Of a stretch of 64,000 bases of DNA, positions 26,822 to 35,859 are shown piece by piece. A program made the position numbers and the translations under genes. The stretch is from Blastopirellula sp. J2-11 (GTDB lineage Bacteria > Planctomycetota > Planctomycetia > Pirellulales > Pirellulaceae). Location: assembly GCF_024584705.1 (NCBI RefSeq), contig NZ_CP097384.1, positions 3,596,001-3,660,000 of the forward strand, in the 5' to 3' direction. Position 1 is the first letter of the stretch. Each line of letters opens with the position of its first letter. The notes beneath the pieces are model-generated. The model had not been told where the DNA came from and did no database searches. It worked only from the letters and a program-made list of their open reading frames with translations.

Positions 26822-27907
26822 TCACTGGGCGTCAGTCGACCGAGCATCCGCACGCAACCCAAGACGCTCGCGTCGATATCCTTGGGCCGCAATTCGCTGG
26901 AGCCAAATTTCGTTGGCCAAATACCACTGAATGGTTTTCTCCAATCCAGTTTCGAACGTCTCTTGCGGGCTCCACTGAAGTTCAGAGCTTATCTTGGATG
27001 CGTCAATTGCGTATCGTCGATCATGCCCGGGTCGATCCTGGACAAACGTGATTAACTTTTCACAAGGCCGATGAGCAAGGTCAGGGCAAAGCTGGTCCAT
27101 CGCCGCACAGACCGCTTGGACGATTTCTAGATTGGTTCGCTCGCAGTTCCCGCCGATGTGATAGACCTCGCCGGGTCTCCCTAGCTGCAGCACGCGGCGC
27201 AGGGCGCGGCAGTGATCTTCAACAAACAGCCAATCCCGCACATTCTGTCCGTCGCCATAGATCGGCAACGGCTTTCCCTCCAACGCATTCAAGATCATCA
27301 CCGGAATCAACTTCTCGGGAAACTGACGCGGGCCATAATTGTTCGAGCAGTTGGTTGTTAAGGTCGGCATTGCATAGGTACGAAAATACGCGCGAACCAA
27401 ATGATCCGCCGAGGCTTTTGACGCCGAATAAGGAGAGTTGGGAGCATACGGACTTGTTTCTGTGAACAGCCCGGTTTTACCGAGCGAACCATACACCTCG
27501 TCGGTGGAAACCTGCAAGAAGCGAAATTCAGCGGCCCGCTCGGCGCCAAGTTCGCACCAATACCGACGAGCCGCTTCCAATAGGGTGAACGTGCCAAGGA
27601 CGTTGGTCGCGACAAACTCGTCCGGTCCATCGATCGAACGATCGACATGCGATTCGGCCGCCAGGTTCAATAGGGCGCTCGGCTGATATTCGGTTAGTAA
27701 CCGGGTCACCAAGTTGGCGTCGCCAATATCTCCTTCGATCAGAATGTGTCGCGCATCCTCTTCCAACTCAGCCAAAGAGTCGCGATTGCCTGCGTAGGTC
27801 AGCTTGTCAAGATTAATGACCGTCGCGTTATCCTGCCGCACCAATTGCCGCACCAGGCAACTACCGATAAATCCTGCTCCGCCGGTAACGAGAACGGTCT
27901 TACTCAT
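26822..27907 (-). CDS. rfbB: dTDP-glucose 4,6-dehydratase
   Basis: A 361-residue short-chain dehydrogenase-family enzyme that makes dTDP-4-keto-6-deoxyglucose, the first committed intermediate to dTDP-rhamnose. The NAD-binding TGGAGFIGS is at 8-16, followed by LAAESHVDRSI, STDEVYGSL, the catalytic SPYSASKAS (YxxxK), and NCSNNYGPRQFPEKLIP. GDGQNVRDWLFVEDH is the usual C-terminal substrate-site stretch. No rfbA, C or D gene is in the window. It is preceded by a GT4 gene 45 bases upstream in the same direction, so the two may form a unit separate from the NeuA/B operon. Confidence 0.95.
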   Translation of the reverse strand: MSKTVLVTGGAGFIGSCLVRQLVRQDNATVINLDKLTYAGNRDSLAELEEDARHILIEGDIGDANLVTRLLTEYQPSALLNLAAESHVDRSIDGPDEFVATNVLGTFTLLEAARRYWCELGAERAAEFRFLQVSTDEVYGSLGKTGLFTETSPYAPNSPYSASKASADHLVRAYFRTYAMPTLTTNCSNNYGPRQFPEKLIPVMILNALEGKPLPIYGDGQNVRDWLFVEDHCRALRRVLQLGRPGEVYHIGGNCERTNLEIVQAVCAAMDQLCPDLAHRPCEKLITFVQDRPGHDRRYAIDASKISSELQWSPQETFETGLEKTIQWYLANEIWLQRIAAQGYRRERLGLRADARSTDAQ

Positions 27908-27952
27908 TCGTTTCGCCTGACTGGCAATACGCGTTTGTCAAAGCATAATTCA

Positions 27953-29218
27953 TCAATCGCTCACACTGCACGATGCATTGACTTTTGTTCCTGCGTCAGT
28001 CGCACTCGATTTAATCGGCAAGTCGCCGCACATTGCAGCCTGTTCAATCACATGGCGATAGAGCAGTTCGAGCTGATCGACAACGGTGCGAATCTCAAAG
28101 CGTTCGGCCGCTAAGCGGCGCGCATTGCGGCTAAACTCACTTCGTTCTACGTCGTCGGTCGCCATTCTCCGGAGTGCGATCTCAATCTGGGACACATCCA
28201 AGGGAGTGATCAATCCTGCGTCAAAATCCGCGACTTCCGGCAGGTTGCAATCGGGTGACAGGACCATCGGCAGACCGTACCCCAATCCCTCGATAACGGC
28301 ATTGGGCAGACCTTCGCTATGCGAATTGAGTGCGAACACGTCGGCTGCGCGAAACGCTTGACGCTTTGCTTGGTCGTGCAAAGTGCCGGCAAATTGAACT
28401 TGATGCTCCAATTTCGCAGCTGCAACGTCGCGACGCAAATTGGCTTCCCAACCAAAATCGGGGCCAGCGATCAATAGCCGTGCGGAAGGATGATCGCCGG
28501 CAAGTCGCCGAAATGCGTCGAGCAGCAGATCCACTCCTTTCAGCCGATCCAATCGTCCCAAAAACAAAAAAACGCACTCGTCGTCGCCGTAGCCAAAATG
28601 GGCGCGAGCCGTTTGTCGCTCAGCCACCGCAGCCGGCTCAGGCAACACAATTCCATTGGGGATTACATGAATCTTCTCGGCCGGCACGTGCCAGGACCGC
28701 AGCGTCTCGGCTTCGTACTGCGACACCGCCTGACATGCGGCCGCTTGGAGGACGATCCCCTGTTCTACCCAATGCCGAAAAGCCAACTTTCGTAGGTACT
28801 TGATTTTCATTCGCTTCGAGCAAAGGGCGCCCTCGGCGTTGTAAACATAGGGGACCTGTTCTCGCTGTGCCCAAAAACGAGCCGAGTCGTTTAAAAGGGT
28901 TAGCCCCACGTTCAGTTGCAGGATGTCGGCGTCACGCAATGCTTCTGAGAGGGGGCGATTGGCGCCGCGCAACAGATAAGGGGGCTGGCGACTGAACCAA
29001 GTCGACTTCATGTGCCAAACCTGGTATCCCGACTGCTCGACCCAACATTCGCGCGGAACATCGTCCGCAATTCCCATATCCGAAGTCACCACTTTGACCT
29101 GGTGACCACGCCGCGCCAACTCGCAGCAGACGGCGTGCGACTGAAGAACCGGACCGCCGAATTGCACGGCCGGATAGGGATACGGAATGACGCGAACGAT
29201 CTTGAGAGCAGAGTTCAT
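27953..29218 (-). CDS. Glycosyltransferase family 4
   Basis: A 421-residue GT-B retaining glycosyltransferase. The acceptor domain starts with VRVIPYPYPAVQFGGP, and the donor domain contains FLFLGRLDRLKGVDLLLDAF and the conserved EGLPNAVIEGLGYGLP segment with both glutamates of the E-X7-E motif. It is cytoplasmic, with no membrane segment. It ends 45 bases before rfbB. The short tail after the family domain (about 30 residues) is polar and unlike known members. Donor and acceptor are unknown. Confidence 0.9.
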   Translation of the reverse strand: MNSALKIVRVIPYPYPAVQFGGPVLQSHAVCCELARRGHQVKVVTSDMGIADDVPRECWVEQSGYQVWHMKSTWFSRQPPYLLRGANRPLSEALRDADILQLNVGLTLLNDSARFWAQREQVPYVYNAEGALCSKRMKIKYLRKLAFRHWVEQGIVLQAAACQAVSQYEAETLRSWHVPAEKIHVIPNGIVLPEPAAVAERQTARAHFGYGDDECVFLFLGRLDRLKGVDLLLDAFRRLAGDHPSARLLIAGPDFGWEANLRRDVAAAKLEHQVQFAGTLHDQAKRQAFRAADVFALNSHSEGLPNAVIEGLGYGLPMVLSPDCNLPEVADFDAGLITPLDVSQIEIALRRMATDDVERSEFSRNARRLAAERFEIRTVVDQLELLYRHVIEQAAMCGDLPIKSSATDAGTKVNASCSVSD

Positions 29219-29295
29219 CTAAATAGGCTAGCCGCGCCTCGACAATACATTGTGAAGATTATTGGAAGATTGCATGAGCGACTTTTCAACCGCGT

Positions 29296-30792
29296 CTACC
29301 CCTTCTTCGACCAATCGCGGCGCTGCCGCGAACTGGGGATCCCCATCTTTTTGCGATACTTGGTAACGGTGCGGCGAGCCACGTTGAGCCCTTCGTTCTT
29401 GAGCAGCGTTACAAGCTCGTCGTCACTGTGCGGCTTCGCTTTGTCTTCGTTGTCAATGATCTCTTGCAGCTTCAGACGGATCGCATCCCAGGTCACTTCG
29501 TCCCCGGCTTCGTTGGTGGTGCCGCCGGCGAAGAACCGTTTGAGCGGAAAGATACCGCGGGGAGTTTGAATCCATTTGTCATCGACCGCGCGACTGACCG
29601 TCGTCACGTGGACGCCTACCTTGTCGGCGATCTGCTGCATCTTGAGCGGCTCGATAAACTCGGGCCCCTTTTCGATGAAGTCATGCTGGTGATCGACAAT
29701 CGCCTGGGCGACGCGAGCCAGCGTGTTCTTCCGTTGATTGATCGAGTCGATCAGCCACTGGGCGGCGTTGATCTTTCGCTTGATAAACTCTTTTTCTTCA
29801 ATGGTCGCCGTCGGATCCATCAAACGCTTGCGATAGTAGTTGCTGATCCGCAGTTGAGGTACTTCGCCATCCTCCGTCTTCACGCCGTACTCGCCGTCGT
29901 CCGAAATCTCCAGCGTCAAGTCAGGCATGACGTTCGGGATGAAATCTTCTTTGTAGGCGGAGCCCGGCTTCGGATTGAGCTTGCGTAATTCGGACCATGC
30001 GTCCTGGATCAACTCAATCGAATAGCCGGTCTTCTTCTGAATCAGCGGCAGACGATTTTCGCAGAGATCTTCCAGGTGATTGCTGATCAGCGTCCGCAGT
30101 TCATCGTAGTAGGGCTGCGAAGGTTCGAGCTGCAACAGCAGGCATTCACGCAAATCCCGAGCGCCGACGCCGGCGGGTTCCAGCGCCTGTACAATCGCCA
30201 GCGCTTCGCGAGCATGCGCGACCAGTTCTTCGCTCGAGTCAGGCGGAAGCAAGTCTTCGAGCGAAGTCGACAAGTAACCGTTGGAGTCCAGCGACGAGAT
30301 AATTCGCATCGCCAGTTCCAGCAATTCCGGCTCGATGTTCAATTCGCCTAGCTGCGTATCGAGATGATCTTGCAGCGTCTCCACGCGCGACGCGACGTTC
30401 GCCAATGCGTCATGCTTGCGATTCGCATCGTCCTCCATCTGATTCAACGAGCGTTGCGGGCGATCGTCAAACGTGTCGGGATATTCGTTGTTGAGCTCCA
30501 GCAACCTTTCGAAGTCGTCGGCGTTGTCTTTGTTCTCATCAACAACAAATTCTTTTTCGGTATCCGCGAGCGAATCAGGGTCTGATTTCTCGACCTGATC
30601 GTCCATTCCGTCCGAGACGCTGTCTGGCTCGGCTTCTTGGATTTCGAGCAACGGATTTTCGTTCATCTCCTGTTCGATCTTTTCTTGCAGCGCCATTACG
30701 GGGAGCTGCAGGATCTCCATCGACTGGATCATCCTGGGCGCCAGAACTTGCTTCTGGACCAGCTTCTGTTCGAGACCAAGCGAAAGTCGCAT
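29296..30792 (-). CDS. rpoN: RNA polymerase sigma-54 factor
   Basis: A 498-residue sigma-54. The N-terminal activator-binding region (LGLEQKLVQKQVLAPRMIQSMEILQLP) is complete. An acidic linker rich in D and E follows at about 55-110. The core-binding domain and the helix-turn-helix region (QQIADKVGVHVTTVSRAV) lead to the RpoN box ARRTVTKYRKKMGIPS near the C-terminus. It directs transcription from -24/-12 promoters with an ATP-dependent activator. No activator gene lies in this window. Confidence 0.97.
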   Translation of the reverse strand: MRLSLGLEQKLVQKQVLAPRMIQSMEILQLPVMALQEKIEQEMNENPLLEIQEAEPDSVSDGMDDQVEKSDPDSLADTEKEFVVDENKDNADDFERLLELNNEYPDTFDDRPQRSLNQMEDDANRKHDALANVASRVETLQDHLDTQLGELNIEPELLELAMRIISSLDSNGYLSTSLEDLLPPDSSEELVAHAREALAIVQALEPAGVGARDLRECLLLQLEPSQPYYDELRTLISNHLEDLCENRLPLIQKKTGYSIELIQDAWSELRKLNPKPGSAYKEDFIPNVMPDLTLEISDDGEYGVKTEDGEVPQLRISNYYRKRLMDPTATIEEKEFIKRKINAAQWLIDSINQRKNTLARVAQAIVDHQHDFIEKGPEFIEPLKMQQIADKVGVHVTTVSRAVDDKWIQTPRGIFPLKRFFAGGTTNEAGDEVTWDAIRLKLQEIIDNEDKAKPHSDDELVTLLKNEGLNVARRTVTKYRKKMGIPSSRQRRDWSKKG

Positions 30793-30833
30793 AGGAATTT
30801 CTAGGTTTCAAGTGGATGAATGAACAACGTGAA

Positions 30834-31433
30834 TTATAGCTTTTGGCGGCCCGAAAGTGCGTCCGCCAAAATCTCTTTATTCGTAAACTCCAAGACGCTG
30901 CCAGACGTGATCCCACGCGCCAGCCGCGTTAATGTTACGGGCAACTCGGCCAACAAGTTCGAGATATGCAACGCCGTCCCGTCACCTTCGGTGGTGGGAT
31001 TGGTCGCCATAATGATCTCGCGAAATTGGCCGGCTCGTACGCGATCAACTAACGCATCAATGGTCAATTGATCGGGGCCGATACCTTCGAGCGGTGCGAT
31101 ACGCCCCAGCAGTACGTGATACAAGCCAGGGAACATGCCGGACTGCTCCAGCGCCATCAAATCACGCGGCTGTTCGACAATACAAAGCAGCGTTTGATCG
31201 CGACGCGAATCTTGGCAGACCGTACAAAGCTCCGACTCCGCCAGGTTGAAACATTGCGAGCAATAGCGGACGTTCTGCTTCACTGTGCGAATCGAATCGG
31301 CCAGCGCCAGCGCTTCTGACTCGTGTACGCGGAGAATATGGTACGCGAGCCGTTCGGCGCTTTTGCGGCCGATGCCGGGAAGCTTGGCGAATTCATCCAC
31401 CAACCGCGTTACTGAATCTGTCGTTTGAACCAT
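30834..31433 (-). CDS. recR: Recombination mediator protein RecR
   Basis: A 199-residue RecR, which works with RecF/RecO to load RecA at gaps. It shows the helix-hairpin-helix region ([24 protein letters not shown]), a four-cysteine zinc finger ([18 protein letters not shown]) and a Toprim domain with [14 protein letters not shown]. The frame opens at TTG but the adjacent ATG is used. It follows ybaB by 31 bases and dnaX by a further 48, the widespread dnaX-ybaB-recR order. Confidence 0.96.
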   Translation of the reverse strand: MVQTTDSVTRLVDEFAKLPGIGRKSAERLAYHILRVHESEALALADSIRTVKQNVRYCSQCFNLAESELCTVCQDSRRDQTLLCIVEQPRDLMALEQSGMFPGLYHVLLGRIAPLEGIGPDQLTIDALVDRVRAGQFREIIMATNPTTEGDGTALHISNLLAELPVTLTRLARGITSGSVLEFTNKEILADALSGRQKL

Positions 31434-31464
31434 CAAGGGCGTCCGTTCACCTAGGCGTAAATTA

Positions 31465-31827
31465 CTACTTGCCGCCCCCGGTCATCTGAGCCAGCGCGTC
31501 GTCCAACCCCGGCACATTTATACCGCTGGTCAGGGACTGCATCATTTCGGCGTGCAACTGCTTCGCCTTGGCGCTGGCTTGATTCACCGCGGCGGGAACC
31601 AAATCTTCAATGATCTCACGTTCGCCGCGGGCGACAAGATCGGGATCAATGCGTAGCGAAAGCATTTCGCCGGTTCCGGTCATTTCGACCTCGACCATGC
31701 CGCCGCCAGCGGATCCAGTGACACGTTTCGTTCGCAGCTCTTCCTGCAAACCTTGCATCTTGCCCCCCATCTCTTGGGCCTGACGCATCATATTGGCGAT
31801 GTTGCCGAGATTGCCGAGATTGAACAC
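31465..31827 (-). CDS. ybaB: YbaB/EbfC family nucleoid-associated protein
   Basis: A 120-residue DNA-binding protein. A helical [18 protein letters not shown] segment leads to [21 protein letters not shown] and the conserved [17 protein letters not shown]. The start is GTG, favoured by AAGGAG seven bases before it. An ATG five bases upstream is out of frame. It stands between dnaX and recR. Confidence 0.93.
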   Translation of the reverse strand: MFNLGNLGNIANMMRQAQEMGGKMQGLQEELRTKRVTGSAGGGMVEVEMTGTGEMLSLRIDPDLVARGEREIIEDLVPAAVNQASAKAKQLHAEMMQSLTSGINVPGLDDALAQMTGGGK

Positions 31828-31875
31828 CGCATTTCTCCTTGGTTGGTGAGAGAATCGCAGAATTCAGACAGGCGG

Positions 31876-33729
31876 CTAAGATCCTCCCGACTCGGGCGCC
31901 CGGACGCTGGTGACTTCCGCGCCGAACATCTCAATCGCCTGCTGAACCAACTGGTTCTGCTGTACCTTTCGAATCATTTGGCCCGAGGAGGGCGCACTTC
32001 GTTTCGGCGGTTCTTGCGTCGCAGCCGCTGGAATGTCATTTAAGACTTTAAACTCCAGCGTCACCGGATTGCCGACCGCTTCGGTCAGCATTCCTTCCAA
32101 GCGGGTTTTCGCCGCTGGCCGTCGCAAGAACTCGACCTGCGAATTATACGCTGCGGAAAATGAAACGACCAGTCGGTTTGGTCCAGAAGTTGCTATCGTT
32201 TTGTAAGGGCGAGCATACTCCCCTACTAGATCCGACATATCTGTCAGAATTCCTTCCCAGATATTCTTCGCCGTCGAATCAGTCAACTTGATCCCACCGG
32301 TCCGCGGCGGATCGCTCGATCCGATTTCCTCGGCCGGCTCTTCGACACGAGTTGATACCTCAGAAGGGCTAGGCGATTTAACAGGGCCAGGCGATGTCGG
32401 TATCGAGCCGTTGACCGGCGATTCAGCCCGATCTGCCGCGACGCGGACCGGCGTCGCGGGCATCGCTTGTGGTGCGGCCTGCGGCGGAAGTTGCGGCGTT
32501 ACGGACTGCGGCGGCGCCGCGATTTGGATTGCCGGCCGAGCCGGCAACGGCTTTCCCGAGCGGATGGTCTCCACCAGGTCGGCGACGTTTTGTAAGTCCT
32601 CCAACTGGCAAACCCGCACCAGCGCCATCTCCCCCAAAATCCGCGCATGCGCCGAGCGCTGCATGCGGACAAGCGCATCATCCAAGATCTGTACGGACGC
32701 CATCACGTTGGCCAGTCCGTAGCTCTTGGCGACGGCTTCAATTTTCTCGGCGTCGGTGGGCAGGACAGTTTGCAAGAGCGTTGGACCGGCGCCCACTGCG
32801 AGCGTCATCATGTCGCGAAAGAAGCCGAGCAGTTGCTCAATCAACTGACCTGGATCAATCCCGCGGGTCAGCGCCTGATCAAAATATCCCAGCACCGCCG
32901 CCGCATCGCGTGCGGCCAGCGCGGTGATGATCACGGCGATCTGCTCGCTGCCGGCGGCGCCCAACATTTGATTGACGTCGGCGACGGTGATCTCGCGACC
33001 ACCAAAGGCCAACAGTTGTTCGAGCAGTGACTGGCTATCGCGCATCGAACCGTTCGCTTTGCGAGCCAACAGTCGCAGCGCTTCGGGCTCGGCCGTGACC
33101 CCTTCGTTCTCGACGATATAGGCCAACCGCGTGACGATCTCGTCCATCCGAATCCCGCCGAAGTCAAACCGCTGACAGCGCGACAGGACGGTGATCGGGA
33201 TTTTTTCGGGATCGGTCGTGCAAAAGATGAATTTCACATGCTCGGGCGGTTCTTCCAAGGTCTTCAACAGCGCGTTGAAGGCCTCTTTGGTGAACATGTG
33301 AACTTCGTCGATGATATAGATCTTGAACCGGGCGCGGCTCGGGCGAATATTGACGTTCGACCGTAATTGGCGAATCTCTTCGATGCCGCGATTGCTGGCG
33401 CCGTCGATCTCCAGCACGTCGACATCTTCCCCCACCGTTACGCTGCGGCAAATGTCGCACTCGTTGCAGGGAGTCGCCGACGGTCCACGCTGACAATTGA
33501 GCGCCTTGGCCAGAATGCGGGCCGACGAAGTTTTGCCAACGCCGCGGGCGCCGGTAAATAGATACGCATGGCCGACTCGTCCTCGCTCGATCGCGTTTTT
33601 CAGCGCTTGAGCGACCTGGCTTTGACCAACGAGCTCTTCAAAAGATTGGGGGCGATAACGGCGAGCGACGACCACGTATTGATCGTTCGCGCTGGATGGC
33701 TCGACGTGTTCGATTCCTTCTTCCGTCAT
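31876..33729 (-). CDS. dnaX: DNA polymerase III subunit gamma/tau
   Basis: A 617-residue clamp-loader ATPase. Walker A GARGVGKTS begins at 60, the zinc site uses C79, C88, C91 and C94, and IYIIDEVHMFTKEAFNALLKTLEEPPEHV carries Walker B and its neighbours. Domain III follows, then a proline-rich linker (about 400-470). The C-terminal about 130 residues match the tau-type region that contacts the polymerase and helicase. I saw no obvious slippery frameshift heptamer, so a short gamma form is not evident. It begins the dnaX-ybaB-recR group. Confidence 0.97.
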   Translation of the reverse strand: MTEEGIEHVEPSSANDQYVVVARRYRPQSFEELVGQSQVAQALKNAIERGRVGHAYLFTGARGVGKTSSARILAKALNCQRGPSATPCNECDICRSVTVGEDVDVLEIDGASNRGIEEIRQLRSNVNIRPSRARFKIYIIDEVHMFTKEAFNALLKTLEEPPEHVKFIFCTTDPEKIPITVLSRCQRFDFGGIRMDEIVTRLAYIVENEGVTAEPEALRLLARKANGSMRDSQSLLEQLLAFGGREITVADVNQMLGAAGSEQIAVIITALAARDAAAVLGYFDQALTRGIDPGQLIEQLLGFFRDMMTLAVGAGPTLLQTVLPTDAEKIEAVAKSYGLANVMASVQILDDALVRMQRSAHARILGEMALVRVCQLEDLQNVADLVETIRSGKPLPARPAIQIAAPPQSVTPQLPPQAAPQAMPATPVRVAADRAESPVNGSIPTSPGPVKSPSPSEVSTRVEEPAEEIGSSDPPRTGGIKLTDSTAKNIWEGILTDMSDLVGEYARPYKTIATSGPNRLVVSFSAAYNSQVEFLRRPAAKTRLEGMLTEAVGNPVTLEFKVLNDIPAAATQEPPKRSAPSSGQMIRKVQQNQLVQQAIEMFGAEVTSVRAPESGGS

Positions 33730-33846
33730 CGTTTAGCGGCCGGCTTGAGAGGGGAAATTTCGGTTTGCCGGCAAATCCACCAGGGCGCCAGAGGGGCAAG
33801 TTTTCAAGTTGCGGTCTTGGACGATTTGCCAGGGCATTTCCCATCG

Positions 33847-33940
33847 TAGCCCGAGGCGCGAGCCGAGGGAATGTGGTCAGCTACTCCGAATTCGCTTTCA
33901 AGCGCTGAAATCCGTTTCCCACGGCTCGCACTTCGTGCGA
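33847..33940. repeat. Extragenic palindrome, related to the 6.4-kb element
   Basis: The left arm TAGCCCGAGGCGCGAGCCGAG (33847-33867, continuing GGAA) and the right arm at 33916-33940 are imperfect complements of 25 bases. The left arm resembles the hairpin arm at 6438, including its GAGGGAAT end. It lies between dnaX and the SRP RNA gene. Confidence 0.55.
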
Positions 33941-33998
33941 CGGTGACAGCAAACCAGGCTGCATCAGATCACTGGCGCTGACTCGATGTTTCCGATCG

Positions 33999-34106
33999 AA
34001 CTGTCGAGGAGAGACCCCCGCACCAGAGTACCCCGGGTATGGCTGCTCCAGTTAAGGCCTGACCAGGTTGCCGGTTCCCCTCTGCGAGGGTCACTCTTCG
34101 ACAGTT
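33999..34106 (-). ncRNA. ffs: Signal recognition particle RNA (small bacterial type)
   Basis: Read on the minus strand the region is a long hairpin with outer arms AACTGTCGA and TCGACAGTT. The apical half carries the signature CCTGGTCAGG and GGAGCAGCC around a TTAA loop, which is the 4.5S SRP RNA core that binds Ffh. The ends are set from the outer stem and could be off by a few bases. It lies upstream of dnaX, as in many bacteria. Confidence 0.85.
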
Positions 34107-34397
34107 GAGTGGAACGTATCAGCTTAGAGACTCTTTCCCCCCGAGTCAAAGGGGTGACGACCAAATGCCCGCAATACGTCCCCGGCAAAAGGGGACCCAG
34201 TCGGTCTGACCATGACCCGGCCGGGCGGCATCAGCAACATGATGCCTGCACCATTCAGCGGCAAAATTCGGCAGCCGCAGGAACTAATTCAACGGCTGCC
34301 AAGCCGAGTCACGCCAACGCGAGTCCACAGGAGACGTGGGGTTTTTCCGTGGGCAGCAAGCAGGCTGGGGCTCTTTCCCTACGTTTCTTTCTCAATC

Positions 34398-34841
34398 TTA
34401 TCGAGATTTTCTTGCTTGCGAGCTGCGCTTATCGTCGAGAGGAATTTCAAAATCAAGCTGCGCGTTCGATTCGTGAATCTCCTCCTTCGTATGATAGGGC
34501 AGAAAAAGCGACGTCCCCATTTTAAAGTGGAGCCCTTCGGTGCTGTCTCCCACTTCAACCCCATCATACCCCGTAATGGTCAGCAACATCGGTCCGGAAG
34601 GGACGAACTCTTCTGTTGCATATCGACCGTTACTAATTTCCGCGTAATACGCGCGACCTCGACCTCCGCGCGACGCATCTGGCTCTAACTTCACGATGCC
34701 TGCCGGCACAGGGTCTCCCTGGAAGGAGACTTCTCCAGTAACGATTGTGCCATGGGAATCTTCGCGCTGGCTGCAACCGCTCCCCATCAACGCGATAACC
34801 GCGATTGGGATGGATACGAACGCAGGATATCTCCAATGCAT
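34398..34841 (-). CDS. Small lipoprotein, transthyretin-like
   Basis: 147 residues, with a signal peptide and lipobox ending MGSGC, so it should be lipid-anchored. The mature part begins with HGTIVTGEVSFQGDPVPAG, the repeated beta pattern of planctomycete carboxypeptidase-regulatory or TTR-like lipoproteins. The ATG is one base after the DUF1559 stop, indicating coupling. A similar lipoprotein follows the DUF1559 gene at 60.3 kb. Function is unknown, perhaps a surface-anchored partner of the pseudopilin. Confidence 0.8.
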   Translation of the reverse strand: MHWRYPAFVSIPIAVIALMGSGCSQREDSHGTIVTGEVSFQGDPVPAGIVKLEPDASRGGRGRAYYAEISNGRYATEEFVPSGPMLLTITGYDGVEVGDSTEGLHFKMGTSLFLPYHTKEEIHESNAQLDFEIPLDDKRSSQARKSR

Positions 34842-34842
34842 C

Positions 34843-35775
34843 TTAAAAATCTCCAACAGGAAGTCCATCGTTGCGAATCGCCAAAGCATGGCCGATATTC
34901 AGGTCAATGACCTCGGCTATAAAATGAACGGAACCGTCGGCGAACACCGCTTGAACGCCGCCGGGATGCCAAGATTGAAACGTGCTAGGCGGAGCTTCGC
35001 CGCTGCCTTGAGCATTCCAAGGAGTGTTTGGCTGATTGACGAATCCGGTAACGGCGAACGCCATCGCGCCCCCTTCATGCTTCGCGCTAGAAAGCCACCA
35101 GAGATTCCATGCTTCGGCATAAGCCGACTCGCCGATCATCATGACGTTCGAACTTCCGTCGGTAGCGTCGCGGAAGGCGTAGTGAGAATTGGCGTGAAAT
35201 AGCCCGTTGGTATAGAACCGACGCAATCGATCTCCGTTGCCTCCGCACGACTTCATTGCATCGGTTCCTCCGCCTTGCACGGCCGCATAACATTTTTTGT
35301 GCGGATACTGCGACAACGTCGGATCTGAAGGGCACTGCATGACGCCAAGCTGAGGCAAAGAATCACGACCGCTCGCGAGAATAGCGTCACTCGGCTGTGC
35401 GTCTGCTACGGAATAATCGGCGCCCAGAACAAGATCATCATGCAAGTTCCCTTGCTCTAAAAAAGGCAAAACGAGAACCGACCAAGGCGCTTTGCCATAG
35501 GACGTCGTCGATGGTCGGCACCAATCGGAAGAAGAAAAATTAGGACTCGCGTTCCAAATGTAGCCCGAGGGAAAGTTGCCGAAGGTGTCATGATAGTTAT
35601 GCATCGCCAACCCATGCTGTTTCAGGTTGTTGCTGCATTGACTTCGTCGCGCCGCTTCACGCGCCGCTTGAACAGCCGGCAGTAAAAGCGCAATCAGCAC
35701 GCCGATAATAGCGATCACCACCAATAGTTCCACCAGCGTAAATCCGCGGCGGAAAAAATTCGAATTCTTCAACAT
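34843..35775 (-). CDS. DUF1559 protein with prepilin-type N-terminus
   Basis: 310 residues. The N-terminus [22 protein letters not shown] is a classic prepilin cleavage and methylation signal, cut after G by a prepilin peptidase. The segment LLPAVQAAREAARRSQCSNNLKQ and the C-terminal HPGGVQAVFADGSVHFI are typical of planctomycete DUF1559. AAGGA lies 7 bases before the ATG. It belongs to the operon with the DUF1501 and PSCyt genes upstream. The role is unknown. Confidence 0.92.
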   Translation of the reverse strand: MLKNSNFFRRGFTLVELLVVIAIIGVLIALLLPAVQAAREAARRSQCSNNLKQHGLAMHNYHDTFGNFPSGYIWNASPNFSSSDWCRPSTTSYGKAPWSVLVLPFLEQGNLHDDLVLGADYSVADAQPSDAILASGRDSLPQLGVMQCPSDPTLSQYPHKKCYAAVQGGGTDAMKSCGGNGDRLRRFYTNGLFHANSHYAFRDATDGSSNVMMIGESAYAEAWNLWWLSSAKHEGGAMAFAVTGFVNQPNTPWNAQGSGEAPPSTFQSWHPGGVQAVFADGSVHFIAEVIDLNIGHALAIRNDGLPVGDF

Positions 35776-35859
35776 GCCGCATCCTTCATAAAGGAGAATA
35801 GAATTGTAAAAATCGAGAAGATAAATGCCCTTGCGTCTTCGTTCCGCGGTTTTCCGCCG

